Shown in pieces: positions 1-8,605 of a DNA stretch of 64,000 nt. The translations under genes and the position numbers were made by a program. A model generated the notes under the pieces. The model saw only the letters and a list, made by a program, of their open reading frames with translations, made no database searches and was not told the DNA's origin. Within the stretch, counting starts at the first letter, position 1. The number at the start of each line of letters is the position of its first letter. The DNA is from Bernardetia sp. (GTDB lineage: Bacteria > Bacteroidota > Bacteroidia > Cytophagales > Bernardetiaceae): positions 124,001 through 188,000 of the forward strand of contig JAHDBD010000008.1 in the NCBI GenBank assembly GCA_020630575.1. The letters are read 5' to 3'.

Positions 1-39
1 TATCTTCAACAAATAAATTTGACAAAATAAAACAAATAA

Positions 40-80
40 AAAAAGGCAAATTCCAAATTACTTTAGAAATTGCCTTTTTA
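40..80 (-). terminator. terminator of the tRNA gene
   Basis: Inverted repeat with arms AAAAGGCAA and TTGCCTTTT around a loop of about 20 bases. It lies just past the 3' end of the minus-strand tRNA, and A/T runs on both sides would give a U tract in either direction. Confidence 0.55.
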
Positions 81-104
81 TTTTGCCTGTTACGACTTAA
101 GTTG

Positions 105-178
105 TGGGTCCACCAGGGCTCGAACCTGGGACCACCTGATTATGAGTCAGGTGCTCTAACCAACTGAGCTATAGACCC
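105..178 (-). tRNA. tRNA with CAT anticodon (Met or Ile2)
   Basis: Read on the minus strand this folds as a 74-nt cloverleaf: acceptor stem GGGTCTA paired with TGGACCC, D arm AGCTCAGTTGGTTAGAGC, anticodon stem around the loop CTCATAA, T arm with GGTTCGAGCC, and discriminator A. The anticodon is CAT. In bacteria this can be elongator Met, initiator Met or lysidine-modified Ile2. The first acceptor pair is a normal G-C, which argues against initiator. I cannot separate Met from Ile2 by eye. CCA is not encoded. Confidence 0.93.
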
Positions 179-180
179 AT

Positions 181-637
181 TCTCTATTCATTTTTAAATA
201 AAAGAACTCCCTTTGTCTGAAAGGGAATGCAAATCTAAGAAAAGATTTGTATATCTACAAGTAAAAAGATAAAAAAATAGTTCAAAAAATGTTTTTTTTA
301 TAAAAAAATCAAATTAGAGAGAAATTGCTGTAGAAAATAGAATCTATTTTGCATATAGATTTGCTATAACAAAAGATTATTTTTTTCTTTGAGTAAATTT
401 ATATAGATTGTATGATAAATGCTTATGTTTATCACTTCTATTCTATTAAGAAATTTCAATACAGGAAATAAAATTTATTGTAAATCAACTTATTGAATAA
501 TCTATTATCAATTATTATTTAAGTTAATTTATTTTTACACATCATTATTTAGCGAGCAGAACTTATTCAATTTATTTAATAGTCATTTTTGCTCATTTAA
601 TTAGTTTGCACTTTAACTCAGAATTAAATTTATTCGT
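181..637. other. AT-rich intergenic region
   Basis: 457 bases between the tRNA and the response-regulator gene. I see no reading frame with coding character and no clean TAnnTTTG promoter box. It is very AT-rich and probably holds the promoter of the downstream gene. Confidence 0.5.
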
Positions 638-1054
638 ATGGCAGATAAAAAATATTATGCAGTAATGCTGATTGACGATAATGAAATCGACAATCTTATT
701 AATCAAAAAATGATTCAGACAGCAGAAATTTGTGATAAAATTTACACACATTCAGGTGCAAAAAGTGCGATTGAATTTTTACGTAATGTAGAAAAGATTG
801 CACAAGACATGCCTAATAATAAGGTTCTTCCACAAATTATATTCTTAGATATTGATATGCCTCTTATGGATGGATTTCAGTTTTTAGATCAATTCAATAC
901 ACTTTCTGATTTTACTCAAAATTATTGTAAAATTGTAATGCTTACTTCTTCTATCAATCCAAAAGATATGAGCAAGGCGAAAAATTATAATTTTGTACGT
1001 AAGTATATCAATAAACCTTTAACACACGAAACATTGCGAGAATTAGAAGTATAA
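638..1054 (+). CDS. single-domain response regulator
   Basis: A stand-alone CheY-like receiver of 138 residues with no output domain. The acidic pair is D13-D14 (LIDDNE), the phosphoacceptor is D71 in LDIDMPLMDG, the switch Thr is T103 in MLTSS, and the conserved Lys is K126 in INKPL, so all catalytic positions are intact. Such orphan receivers are common in Bacteroidota and act as phosphorelay intermediates or partners of hybrid histidine kinases. No kinase is encoded nearby, so its partner is unknown. It is a single-gene unit closed by a strong terminator at 1092-1140. The ATG start leaves only the usual short leader before the first beta strand. Confidence 0.93.
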   Translation: MADKKYYAVMLIDDNEIDNLINQKMIQTAEICDKIYTHSGAKSAIEFLRNVEKIAQDMPNNKVLPQIIFLDIDMPLMDGFQFLDQFNTLSDFTQNYCKIVMLTSSINPKDMSKAKNYNFVRKYINKPLTHETLRELEV

Positions 1055-1091
1055 TCTAATAAGACTACTCAAATTATTTCATTGATTCAAT

Positions 1092-1140
1092 AAACTGTTT
1101 TTTTAATTACCTGAAAATGTAATTAAAAAAACAGTTTTTA
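1092..1140 (+). terminator. strong intrinsic terminator
   Basis: Perfect 19-bp inverted repeat (1092-1110 and 1119-1137) with an 8-base loop, followed by T residues. It sits 38 bases after the response-regulator stop codon. The A-rich 5' arm means it could also work in the other direction. Confidence 0.85.
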
Positions 1141-1185
1141 TTATTTATCTATGTTCATCAAACAATAAATCTTCCTACTTTTTTC

Positions 1186-1794
1186 ATGCATATACAATTA
1201 TTCACAGGAGATGCTATACAACCCTATATTCGAAATTTAGCAGGACTTAGAATCGAAATATTTAAAGAATATCCTTATTTATACGATGGTGATTTTGATT
1301 ACGAACAAGTATATTTATATTCTTATATTCATGCAAAGCATGCAGCTGTAGTGTTAGCTTTTGATGGAAAAGAGGTTGTTGGAGCTTCTACTTGTATTGC
1401 TTTAGAAGAATCAGATACATTTATTCAGTTTCCTTTCATTGCAAAAGGTTATGATATAAGTAAAGGAGTTTATTTTGAAGAATCAGTCCTACAAAAAAAA
1501 TACAGAAATCAAGGAATAGGAGTTCGTTTTTTTGAAGAACGAGAAAAGTGGGCATCTAATTATTTCAAAAAGAAGAATATAGTTGAAGGAAGGTTTACCA
1601 CTTTTTGTGGAATTAATCGTCCAGATGACCATCCTTTACGTCCTAAAAATTACCAAACCTTAGAAGAATTTTGGAAACATAGGAAGTATGAGAAACAACC
1701 AAGCTTACAAACTCAAATTGCTTGGAAGGACATAGAAACAGAACAAGAAGAGTTTCATAACTTAACATTTTGGTTAAGAGAGTGGGACAAGTAA
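1186..1794 (+). CDS. GNAT family N-acetyltransferase
   Basis: A 202-residue protein with the acetyl-CoA binding motif A of the GNAT fold: the beta-4 strand ending near residue 100, then YRNQGIG (106-112) as the R/Q-x-x-G-x-G loop and helix FFEEREKWA. The substrate cannot be told. The C-terminal third (CGINRPDDHPLRP and after) is longer than in minimal GNATs and may form a substrate lid. It is flanked by terminators on both sides, so it is probably transcribed alone. No Shine-Dalgarno is visible, as expected in Bacteroidota; the ATG at 1186 is the first in frame. Confidence 0.85.
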   Translation: MHIQLFTGDAIQPYIRNLAGLRIEIFKEYPYLYDGDFDYEQVYLYSYIHAKHAAVVLAFDGKEVVGASTCIALEESDTFIQFPFIAKGYDISKGVYFEESVLQKKYRNQGIGVRFFEEREKWASNYFKKKNIVEGRFTTFCGINRPDDHPLRPKNYQTLEEFWKHRKYEKQPSLQTQIAWKDIETEQEEFHNLTFWLREWDK

Positions 1795-1829
1795 GTTAAG
1801 AGAATAATCATAAAAACTTATAGTATTCA

Positions 1830-1870
1830 AAAACCCTTTCTAAAATGTTTTAGAAAGGGTTTTCTTTTTA
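1830..1870. terminator. bidirectional terminator
   Basis: Nearly perfect inverted repeat: 16-base arms AAAACCCTTTCTAAAA (1830-1845) and its complement (1848-1863), then TCTTTTTATT. It lies between the convergent GNAT gene (+) and TPR gene (-) and can serve both. Confidence 0.85.
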
Positions 1871-1904
1871 TTATTGCACTAGAATAATTAGATGTTAAGA
1901 GAAA

Positions 1905-3281
1905 CTATTCTCCATCAGTGTCTGCACCTTCTACAACATCTTCTAATTTTTCTTCTTCTACTTCCTCATCATTTTTCTTGAATTTTTCTAGTTCTTCATA
2001 AGCAGCATACTTATAAGAACCATATTTTGCACGAGTAAAAGCACCAGCAGCAGCTTCTGCTTGATCTAACTTTTGGTAAAACATACCAAGAGCAAAGTTA
2101 TATTGTGCTTTTGTTTCTGCATCTATGCCCGGAAATTGAAGTAAATCTTCTAATGTTTTGATAGCATCCTGTGTACTTCCCATTTTATGCTGTGAAATAG
2201 CTTTGATAAATACAACAGCATAATTTTTTGGTTGAGAAGCCAAACATTCGTCAGCAGATTTAATAGCATCTTCATACTTACGAGATTCTAATTGAAGTTC
2301 TGCAAGATCTGCAAATTTCTGAGAACGTTTTACTGCATTAGGTTCTGTCTGAATAGAAGATGATTGGTGTTCGATAACAGCCGATTTATCTGTCGCAGAA
2401 GCAGCAATTTTTACCAAAAGGTCATGTGCTTGAGGGAAATCCTTACGCATTTCTAACGCTTTTTCTACTAATTCTTTACTTTTTTCTAAGTCATATACTT
2501 TGAAATAAGAAAGAGCAATTGCGTGATAATATTGAGGCATTAGTTTAGTTATACGAGCCATAAAAGGACCTACTTTAGCATTATTAAGAGCTTTTTCTTT
2601 CTCATCATACATTTTTAGATTATGATAAGCAAAGCCAAGTTCAAAATAATAACGAGCAATTTCTTTTGGATTATCAGTCGCAAGCATTTCAGTAGCTTTT
2701 AACATAGCTGTTTTTGCTTGTTCGTATTTTCCTACTGAATTGCTATATTTTGCTTCGTAGTAAAGAACATTCAAATCATCTGGAGCAAGTTTTTTGAGGT
2801 CTGCAATATGCGCTCCAGCTTCTTCCAAACGCTTTGTTCTGTCTAAAATCAAAACAATATTAAGTTTATAATCTGTTTTTCTTTTTGCATCAGTATCATA
2901 TTTGAACGCGTTTTGATAAGAAGCTATCGATTGATCATACTTGCCTGTAATTTTGTAAAGACGAGCTAAACGTTCGTGAGCATCTACAAAGTCTTTCTTG
3001 ATAGAAACAGTTTTTTCTAAAGAAGCAATTGCAGGATCAGCTTCACGAAGCACTAAATGACAAAGTGCTTTGTTGTAATGATATTTATAAACAGTAGGGT
3101 CTTTTGTTACTGCAATATCAAACTGCTCAAGGGCAGTTTTCCATTGTTTTTGCTTGCGAAAGTTTTCGCCTTTTACAAAAGCATCTAGTGCCTCACCAGT
3201 TGGCTGTGCTTGTGCCTGAACACCATTTGTAAATAATAAACCTATACAAAAGATAGGAATTAAGAGTAATTTAAATTTCAT
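1905..3281 (-). CDS. secreted TPR-repeat protein
   Basis: 458 residues. A signal peptide (about 1-24, MKFKLLLIPIFCIGLLF then VQAQAQ) is followed by a solenoid of tetratricopeptide repeats from about residue 30 to 425, for example LEQFDIAVTKDPTVYKYHYN and YDQSIASYQNAFKYD. The last 20 residues are very acidic (DEEVEEEKLEDVVEGADTD). Exported TPR proteins of this size in Bacteroidota are scaffolds in the periplasm or on the outer membrane. There is no Cys after the signal peptide, so it is not a lipoprotein. No enzyme domain is present and the partner is unknown. It is probably monocistronic, ending at the terminator at 1830-1870. Confidence 0.8.
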   Translation of the reverse strand: MKFKLLLIPIFCIGLLFTNGVQAQAQPTGEALDAFVKGENFRKQKQWKTALEQFDIAVTKDPTVYKYHYNKALCHLVLREADPAIASLEKTVSIKKDFVDAHERLARLYKITGKYDQSIASYQNAFKYDTDAKRKTDYKLNIVLILDRTKRLEEAGAHIADLKKLAPDDLNVLYYEAKYSNSVGKYEQAKTAMLKATEMLATDNPKEIARYYFELGFAYHNLKMYDEKEKALNNAKVGPFMARITKLMPQYYHAIALSYFKVYDLEKSKELVEKALEMRKDFPQAHDLLVKIAASATDKSAVIEHQSSSIQTEPNAVKRSQKFADLAELQLESRKYEDAIKSADECLASQPKNYAVVFIKAISQHKMGSTQDAIKTLEDLLQFPGIDAETKAQYNFALGMFYQKLDQAEAAAGAFTRAKYGSYKYAAYEELEKFKKNDEEVEEEKLEDVVEGADTDGE

Positions 3282-3971
3282 ATTGATACCGTTTTATGTA
3301 ACGAAATAGAATAGGTAAGATTTTTTTAATAAAATTAATAAATCAGATAATATTCTTTTGTATTTTTACAAAAAATAACTAGTTATTAATTAAATACAAA
3401 TAAGAATTAAAACTTATATTGACTTATTTCAAAGTGATTAAATTTCTTACCAATATAGTAAAGGGTTGTAAATTAGACAAATACAAAACCTTTTATTTGA
3501 AAATTATTTAATAATTATTTTTTGAACTCAACACTATTGCTAGAATAAAAGCCTAAAAATTAAAGTTTCTTAGAAACTAACATAATTTTACTAATATTAC
3601 CTAGTCAAATAATGTTTTGCAAACCATGTGCCATGAAAGTTATAATAGAGTATAATTCGACTATACACAAAAAGATTATAAAATTCTATTGGCTTTATAA
3701 GATTGGTCTTCTATTAAAACGACATACTTCTGTTTTTCTTATTTAAGAAATGAATAAAATTCAAACAAATTGCTCTTTGAAATTAAAACTCAAGCAAATG
3801 CAATTGTCCAAACAGAAAAATGTGTAACTTTGTAGTAAAGTTAATAAAATTTTATCATAAACAAGATTTTTTGTGCTAAAACATATTTGTTTAAACCTTT
3901 AGTTAGTTCTGTAAAAATAAAACACTGACAAGTGTATAAGCTCGTTCATTATATAATAAATACCTTTTAAC
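3282..3971. other. long AT-rich intergenic region between divergent genes
   Basis: 690 bases between the divergent TPR and EnvC-like genes. I found no coding frame. It holds one good promoter for the right-hand gene (see 3804-3832). The rest is AT-rich and without repeats that I can recognise. Confidence 0.5.
3804..3832 (+). promoter_or_regulatory. Bacteroidota-type promoter for the EnvC-like gene
   Basis: TTG at 3804-3806, 18 bases, then TAACTTTG at 3825-3832, which matches the Bacteroidota consensus TTG...TAnnTTTG. It predicts a leader of about 135 nt before the TTG start codon at 3972. Confidence 0.5.
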
Positions 3972-5168
3972 TTGACAAATTTACTCAAACCATTTTTTGT
4001 AGCCCTATTTTCTTTATTCCTGTTGTTTGTGAATATCAATGAGAGTTTTTCTCAACGCAAAAAGCAACTTGAAAAGGAACGTTCTACCATTTTGAATCGA
4101 ATTACTAATACAAATCGAATATTAAAAAGGACACAAAAAGAAAAAAAAACTACTATTAGTTCACTTTCTGCAATAAATGGGCAAATAAATCAGCGTAAAC
4201 AACTTGTTCGTGTTATTGGAAAAGAACTCAAACTATTAGATGAGTCAATAAGAGAAAATCAAAATATTGTAGAGTCATTAGAAAAAGATTTAGCAGAACT
4301 AAAACACGAATACGGTATTATGCTTTATTTAGCGTATAAAAATAATAGTCGTTACGAAAAACTTTCTCTTCTTTTAGCTTCTAATTCTATCAATGAACTC
4401 TTAGCTCGTTTGCGTTATTTTCAAAAATATAATTTACTGCGCAGAGAACAAATAAAACAGATAGAATATGTTAGACAAAATTTGAGTAAACGAACCTCTC
4501 AGCTTCAAGAAAATAAAACAGAAAAACAATCACTTTTAAAAGTTCAAACAAAAGAAGAAAAAGAACTCGCAACTTTAAAAGAGAAGCAAAAGCAAATTCT
4601 TACTACCTTTAAAGTAAAAGAATCTAAACTATTAGCAGATTTGAGCAAAGAACGAAAAATCTTAAAAGAAGTTGATAATTTGATTAGTAAAACTATCAAT
4701 AATTCTGAATTTTCAGCAAGTCTTTCATCAAGTGAGAAAATGACATCTACTTCTTTTGCTAAATCTAAAGGAAGAATCGTTTGGCCTGTCAAAAATGGTT
4801 TTATTTCAGCTCATTTTGGTATTCAGCCCTATTTACCTGAAGAAGAAGGAAAGCCCATCGTAAAAATAGAGAAATTAGGTATAGATATTCAAACCCAACC
4901 CAACGAACCTGTGCGTTCTGTTTTTGCAGGAAAAGTAGTTGATGTAAGCGAAATTGCTGGGCGAGGTTATTTAGTAATTATTCAACATGGAGATTATTTC
5001 ACTGTTTATTCTCGTTTGAAGTCTGTCAAAATAAAAAATGGCGATAAAATAAGTGCAAAACAGCCAATAGGCACAGCAGGTAGTTATAAAGATGATACCT
5101 ATGAAATTGAATTTCAAATATGGAGACATCAAGAAAAGCTCAATCCTGAACAATGGATTAGTAAATAA
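3972..5168 (+). CDS. EnvC-like murein hydrolase activator (degenerate LytM/M23)
   Basis: 398 residues: signal peptide (1-27), long coiled coil (about 28-240) and a C-terminal LytM/M23 domain (about 266-395). The zinc-site residues are mostly lost: K-L-G-I-D replaces H-x-G-x-D (only the Asp kept), YSRL replaces YxHL, and EIEF replaces HxHF. This is the pattern of EnvC and NlpD, which do not cut peptidoglycan but activate amidases at the division septum. That role is inferred. The start is TTG: there is no in-frame ATG before the signal peptide, and a TAA lies in frame at 3957-3959. The promoter at 3804-3832 and the signal peptide support this start. Confidence 0.82.
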   Translation: MTNLLKPFFVALFSLFLLFVNINESFSQRKKQLEKERSTILNRITNTNRILKRTQKEKKTTISSLSAINGQINQRKQLVRVIGKELKLLDESIRENQNIVESLEKDLAELKHEYGIMLYLAYKNNSRYEKLSLLLASNSINELLARLRYFQKYNLLRREQIKQIEYVRQNLSKRTSQLQENKTEKQSLLKVQTKEEKELATLKEKQKQILTTFKVKESKLLADLSKERKILKEVDNLISKTINNSEFSASLSSSEKMTSTSFAKSKGRIVWPVKNGFISAHFGIQPYLPEEEGKPIVKIEKLGIDIQTQPNEPVRSVFAGKVVDVSEIAGRGYLVIIQHGDYFTVYSRLKSVKIKNGDKISAKQPIGTAGSYKDDTYEIEFQIWRHQEKLNPEQWISK

Positions 5169-5188
5169 TTCATTGAATTAAAAATTGC

Positions 5189-5214
5189 GACCTGCTAAAG
5201 CAGCGTAGCTAATT
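5189..5214 (+). repeat. dispersed 26-bp repeat, family A, copy 1
   Basis: Copy of an intergenic sequence that begins GACCTG, has CAGCG in the middle and ends AGCTAATT. Other copies are at 8517-8542 (+), 48240-48265 (-), 50565-50590 (+) and 55763-55788 (-). All five lie outside genes. Confidence 0.75.
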
Positions 5215-5344
5215 ACGGAAATTCAATTACAAATTTCTTTTTTAAAACACAGAGTTACAGAGAACACAGAAGATAAAATTACTTTTTTGTAAAGTGAAAT
5301 TGAATTTAACTGATTACTGGTAACTACTTACAGATAACTAATTT

Positions 5345-6286
5345 ATGAAAAATCCAATTTTATGGTATTTGAAAGGAATGGCAATGGGTGCAGCTGATGT
5401 AGTTCCAGGAGTTTCTGGTGGAACAATTGCTTTTCTGATGGGGATTTATGAACGACTTTTGGAAGCGATTGGAAGTTTTTCTATTCCTACTTTACGTTTA
5501 TTTTTCAAAGGAAAATTTAAAGAGTTTACACAGCAAACAGATTTAGTCTTTTTGATTTGTCTTTTTGCAGGAATAGCAACCAGTATTATTAGTTTTGCTA
5601 AATTATTCAAATATCTATTAGCAAATTATGAAATACTGACAATGTCGTTTTTCTTTGGACTTATCATAGCAACTGTTTGGGTAGTTGGAAGAAGAATAAA
5701 AGAATGGAATATTTCAGCTATTATTTGGTTTTTGATTGGCGCAGCTTTGGCAATTGGAATATCTTTTAGTGGACAGGTAGAAGGTAGCTCTAATCCTTTT
5801 TATTTGTTTCTATGTGGTTTTATTGCTATTTGTAGTATGATTTTGCCTGGAGTTTCGGGTTCTTTTGTGCTTCTTCTTTTAGGAAATTATGCGCTTGTTA
5901 TTGGTGCTATTAGCGATTTACCTTCTGCTATCGTACGTTTTGATATATATGGAATTATTGCAGGTCTTTGGATAATTGTTCCTTTTGCATTAGGTGCTAT
6001 TACAGGGATTCTGACTTTTGCAAAAGTGCTTTCTTGGCTTTTTGATAATTATGAAAATTCTCTTTTAGCTATCTTGACAGGCTTTGTTTTGGGTTCACTT
6101 TCAATTATTTATCCTTGGAAAAAAGTTTTGAGAAGTGAAATAATACATGGAAAAGAGAAAGTTTTGGAAACCATGCGCTACATTCCAGAAATAGATACAC
6201 ATTTCTTTATGGCTCTTGGACTTATGCTTATTGGTGCTATCTTGGTAGCTTCTATTGAATATTTTGGCAATAAAGAATTGAGGTAG
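5345..6286 (+). CDS. DUF368 polyprenyl-phosphate transporter (PopT-like)
   Basis: A 313-residue polytopic membrane protein with the DUF368 signature near the N-terminus, KGMAMGAADVVPGVSGGTIAF, and a second inverted copy of it around residue 165 (ICSMILPGVSGSFVLLLLG), giving two pseudo-symmetric halves. About eight hydrophobic segments are visible. The family has been shown in other bacteria to recycle undecaprenyl phosphate across the inner membrane for cell-wall synthesis. That function is transferred from the family, not seen here. It sits next to a cell-wall hydrolase activator, which fits. It has its own terminator at 6333-6375. Confidence 0.88.
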   Translation: MKNPILWYLKGMAMGAADVVPGVSGGTIAFLMGIYERLLEAIGSFSIPTLRLFFKGKFKEFTQQTDLVFLICLFAGIATSIISFAKLFKYLLANYEILTMSFFFGLIIATVWVVGRRIKEWNISAIIWFLIGAALAIGISFSGQVEGSSNPFYLFLCGFIAICSMILPGVSGSFVLLLLGNYALVIGAISDLPSAIVRFDIYGIIAGLWIIVPFALGAITGILTFAKVLSWLFDNYENSLLAILTGFVLGSLSIIYPWKKVLRSEIIHGKEKVLETMRYIPEIDTHFFMALGLMLIGAILVASIEYFGNKELR

Positions 6287-6332
6287 AGTTCTTTTATGAA
6301 GATATAAATTCAGTTTTGCAGCCTTTATTATA

Positions 6333-6375
6333 TAAAAAACCGTTTCTAGAACAAAAATCTAAAAACGGTTTTTGT
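6333..6375. terminator. bidirectional terminator
   Basis: Arms AAAAACCGTTT and AAAACGGTTTTT around a loop of about 14 bases. It lies between the DUF368 gene (+) and the small membrane-protein gene (-). Confidence 0.8.
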
Positions 6376-6380
6376 ATTTA

Positions 6381-6542
6381 CTATTTTTTATCAGCCTCAC
6401 TACTGACAAAATTATTCCTTATATCATCTTTGTCAAGTGTTCTATACTTTCGGTGGCGCATATAATCCATAAAATAACCTGCTGCTGGGAAAAGCACAGA
6501 CATTACTAGGATAAATACGATTAATGCCATTTTGCTGCTCAT
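6381..6542 (-). CDS. small membrane protein, 53 residues
   Basis: A short frame starting MSSKMALIVFILVMSVLF and ending VSSEADKK, with an uninterrupted ATG-to-TAG frame of 54 codons. One transmembrane segment (about residues 5-24) is followed by a basic patch (MRHRKYR) and a charged tail, giving a predicted cytoplasmic C-terminus. The frame ends 6 bases from a good terminator, which supports it as a real transcript. I do not recognise a family. Codon use is like that of the neighbours. Confidence 0.6.
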   Translation of the reverse strand: MSSKMALIVFILVMSVLFPAAGYFMDYMRHRKYRTLDKDDIRNNFVSSEADKK

Positions 6543-6686
6543 AACTATATTTTTTTAATGGTAAATTATTAGTGGTAACTTATAGGTGAAATACAATAAG
6601 GTTTTAAGCGATTGTTATGTAAAATAGTTTTGTAACTAATTATTAAAATGGTATTTCTCTTACCATTTATCACTTACAACTTATCC

Positions 6687-7322
6687 CTACTTAATCATTT
6701 CAAAGAAGAGTTCTGTTCCTTGTCTTGGTTTGATGCTATTGTAACATCTTTTTAAGTTCTTTATTTCAAAATAAGGTTCAAAAATTTCTCTGTATTCGTT
6801 TGTATTTCCTCCAAAAGGTGGGCTATCTTGTTCTTCTCTGATTGGAAAATCAAATAAAAGTCCGATTAATTTTCCGTCTTTTTTCAGAAGCTCATTCATT
6901 TTTTTTGCGTAATCTGTTCTTAAACGTGGATCTAAAGCACAAAAAAAAGTTTGTTCGACAATTATATCAAAGAAATTAAAGTATTCCGAGTTTTCTCCTT
7001 CAAATTTAAAAAAATCATCTTGAATCAGATGTTCTTTTGGGAAATCAGGATAGCGTTGTGAAAAACTCTCTAAAGGTGCAGCAGCCAAGTCAATTACAAA
7101 AACATTAGAAAAACCTTTTTTATGTAAATATTCAGCTTCATGGCTACTCCCACCACCAGGAATAAGAATTCTTAAATTTTTATTTTCTTCTGACTTTTCA
7201 AGTAATTTGTCAAAATAAGCTACCAAAGGAGGACTAGCATAGCCAATATCCCAAGGCGTATCTGAATCTTTGTAACGATTTTGCCAATAAGCAGTGTCAA
7301 AAGAAGTAGAAGAAGTATTCAT
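6687..7322 (-). CDS. TPMT-family SAM-dependent methyltransferase
   Basis: 211 residues from the ATG at 7322. The frame is open for 21 more codons upstream, but the protein of known families starts here (MNTSSTSFDTAYWQNRY). Typical thiopurine-methyltransferase-family features are the Trp-rich start with TPWDIG, the SAM loop LIPGGGSSHEAEYL (about 52-65), the acidic VIDLA strand end, QDDFF, and FCALDPRLRTDYAKKM with PPFGGNTNEY later. In bacteria members methylate thiols, selenium or tellurium compounds, or halides; the substrate here is unknown. Confidence 0.85.
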   Translation of the reverse strand: MNTSSTSFDTAYWQNRYKDSDTPWDIGYASPPLVAYFDKLLEKSEENKNLRILIPGGGSSHEAEYLHKKGFSNVFVIDLAAAPLESFSQRYPDFPKEHLIQDDFFKFEGENSEYFNFFDIIVEQTFFCALDPRLRTDYAKKMNELLKKDGKLIGLLFDFPIREEQDSPPFGGNTNEYREIFEPYFEIKNLKRCYNSIKPRQGTELFFEMIK

Positions 7323-7765
7323 AAAATGAAAATTATTTGTGTGTTTATGATGCAAAATTACAAATTTATGAGCGAAAAGTAGCACAGATTTTCTACTCAG
7401 TTAGAATAATTACAACTTTCCATTTTTAAATTATAGAATTCTGACAAAAATATCGTATTTTTGTAGCAATGCACCTAAAAAAAAACAACCCTAATAAATT
7501 GTCGTTTATGAAAATTTCAAAAACACATCTAATTAGCTTAAAGCACAAAACATTAAAATATGAAACTTTTGTAGTTTCTACATTTTCTATTTTCACTAGA
7601 AATATTTACTAACCGTTTACTTTTTTAAAGATAAACGGTTTTTTTATGGAATTTGATTTGGTATTTTTTCAAATTATCAAAACAAAACTCTTAAAAAACG
7701 CAAAAAATACAATTACCCAATAATTTTATAGATTTTAATTCTCCAAATTCATATTATAAATCCTT
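7323..7765. other. intergenic region with a promoter box, a short frame and a terminator
   Basis: 443 bases between divergent genes. A TAnnTTTG box (TATTTTTG, 7456-7463) is followed by an AT-rich stretch with a 47-codon frame (7469-7612) and a hairpin with arms AACCGTTTA and TAAACGGTT (7611-7640) followed by seven T residues. The hairpin precedes pyrH by 125 bases. This could be a small RNA gene, a tiny peptide gene, or an attenuating leader of pyrH. I cannot decide between them. Confidence 0.4.
7611..7646 (+). terminator. intrinsic terminator upstream of pyrH
   Basis: Nine-base-pair stem AACCGTTTA/TAAACGGTT with an 11-base loop and a run of T (7639-7645). There is no recognised gene before it on this strand. 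Confidence 0.65.
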
Positions 7766-8503
7766 ATGTATAACTCAAACAACGCTTCAAATTATCGTTA
7801 TCGTCGCATTTTATTAAAACTAAGTGGCGAGGCTCTTATGGGAAACCAACAGTTCGGAATTGATGCCGAAAGATTAGAACAATATGCACTAGAAGTCAAA
7901 AAAGCAGTTGATGAAGGTCTGCAAGTAGCTATTGTAATTGGAGGAGGAAATATTTTTAGAGGAATGCAGTCTCCTAAAATTGGAATTGACAGAGTACAAG
8001 GCGATTATATGGGAATGCTTGCCACTTCTATCAATGGAATGGCTTTACAATCTGCTCTTGAACAAGTTGGTGTTTATACTCGCTTGCTTTCAGGTATAAA
8101 AATGGAACAAATCTGTGAGCCTTATGTGCGTCGCCGTGCTATCCGACATTTGGAAAAAGGACGTGTAGTTATTTTTGTAGCAGGTTTAGGAAGTCCTTAT
8201 TTCACGACAGATTCGGCTGCTTCACTTCGTGCCATTGAAATTGGTGCTGATGTAGTTTTGAAAGGAACACGAGTAGATGGAGTTTATTCAGAAGACCCAG
8301 AAAAAAATCCAGACGCAGTTCGTTATTCAAATCTTTCATTCCAAGAAGTATATAATAAAGGTTTAAATATTATGGATATGACAGCATTTACGCTTTGTAG
8401 AGAAAATAATTTACCAATTATAGTTTTTGATATGAATGAAGAAGGGAATTTATTGAAAGTATTACACGGAGACGAAATTGGAACATTGATAACAGAATAT
8501 TAG
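7766..8503 (+). CDS. pyrH: UMP kinase
   Basis: 245 residues, the usual length for bacterial UMP kinase of the amino-acid-kinase fold. It phosphorylates UMP to UDP in pyrimidine nucleotide synthesis. Visible motifs: the N-terminal [11 protein letters not shown] phosphate loop, [10 protein letters not shown], the UMP-binding region around [16 protein letters not shown], and AYFTTDSAA-like [25 protein letters not shown]. The first residues ([14 protein letters not shown]) are slightly longer than average but begin at the only suitable ATG. In many bacteria pyrH is next to frr or tsf; here it stands alone. The hairpin at 7611-7646 may affect its expression. Confidence 0.96.
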   Translation: MYNSNNASNYRYRRILLKLSGEALMGNQQFGIDAERLEQYALEVKKAVDEGLQVAIVIGGGNIFRGMQSPKIGIDRVQGDYMGMLATSINGMALQSALEQVGVYTRLLSGIKMEQICEPYVRRRAIRHLEKGRVVIFVAGLGSPYFTTDSAASLRAIEIGADVVLKGTRVDGVYSEDPEKNPDAVRYSNLSFQEVYNKGLNIMDMTAFTLCRENNLPIIVFDMNEEGNLLKVLHGDEIGTLITEY

Positions 8504-8516
8504 AAATTTTAATTAC

Positions 8517-8598
8517 GACCTGCCAAATCAGTATAGCTAATTAAAAATTACGAATTACGAAAAAATAGTTTGTTACTAAAATCGTAATTCGTAATTTG
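8517..8598 (+). repeat. family A repeat copy 2 plus adjacent inverted repeat
   Basis: 8517-8542 is copy 2 of the 26-bp family A repeat. It is followed by an inverted repeat with arms AAATTACGAATTACGA (about 8545-8560) and TCGTAATTCGTAATTT (about 8583-8598). The same TCGTAATTCGTAATT string abuts the family A copy at 55763-55788, so the two may be one composite element. Confidence 0.65.
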
Positions 8599-8605
8599 AT
8601 GAAAT

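Noticed and set aside
7323-7385. N-terminal 21 codons of the TPMT-like frame
   Set aside because: Residues MLLFAHKFVILHHKHTNNFH are not family-like; the ATG at 7322 fits better.
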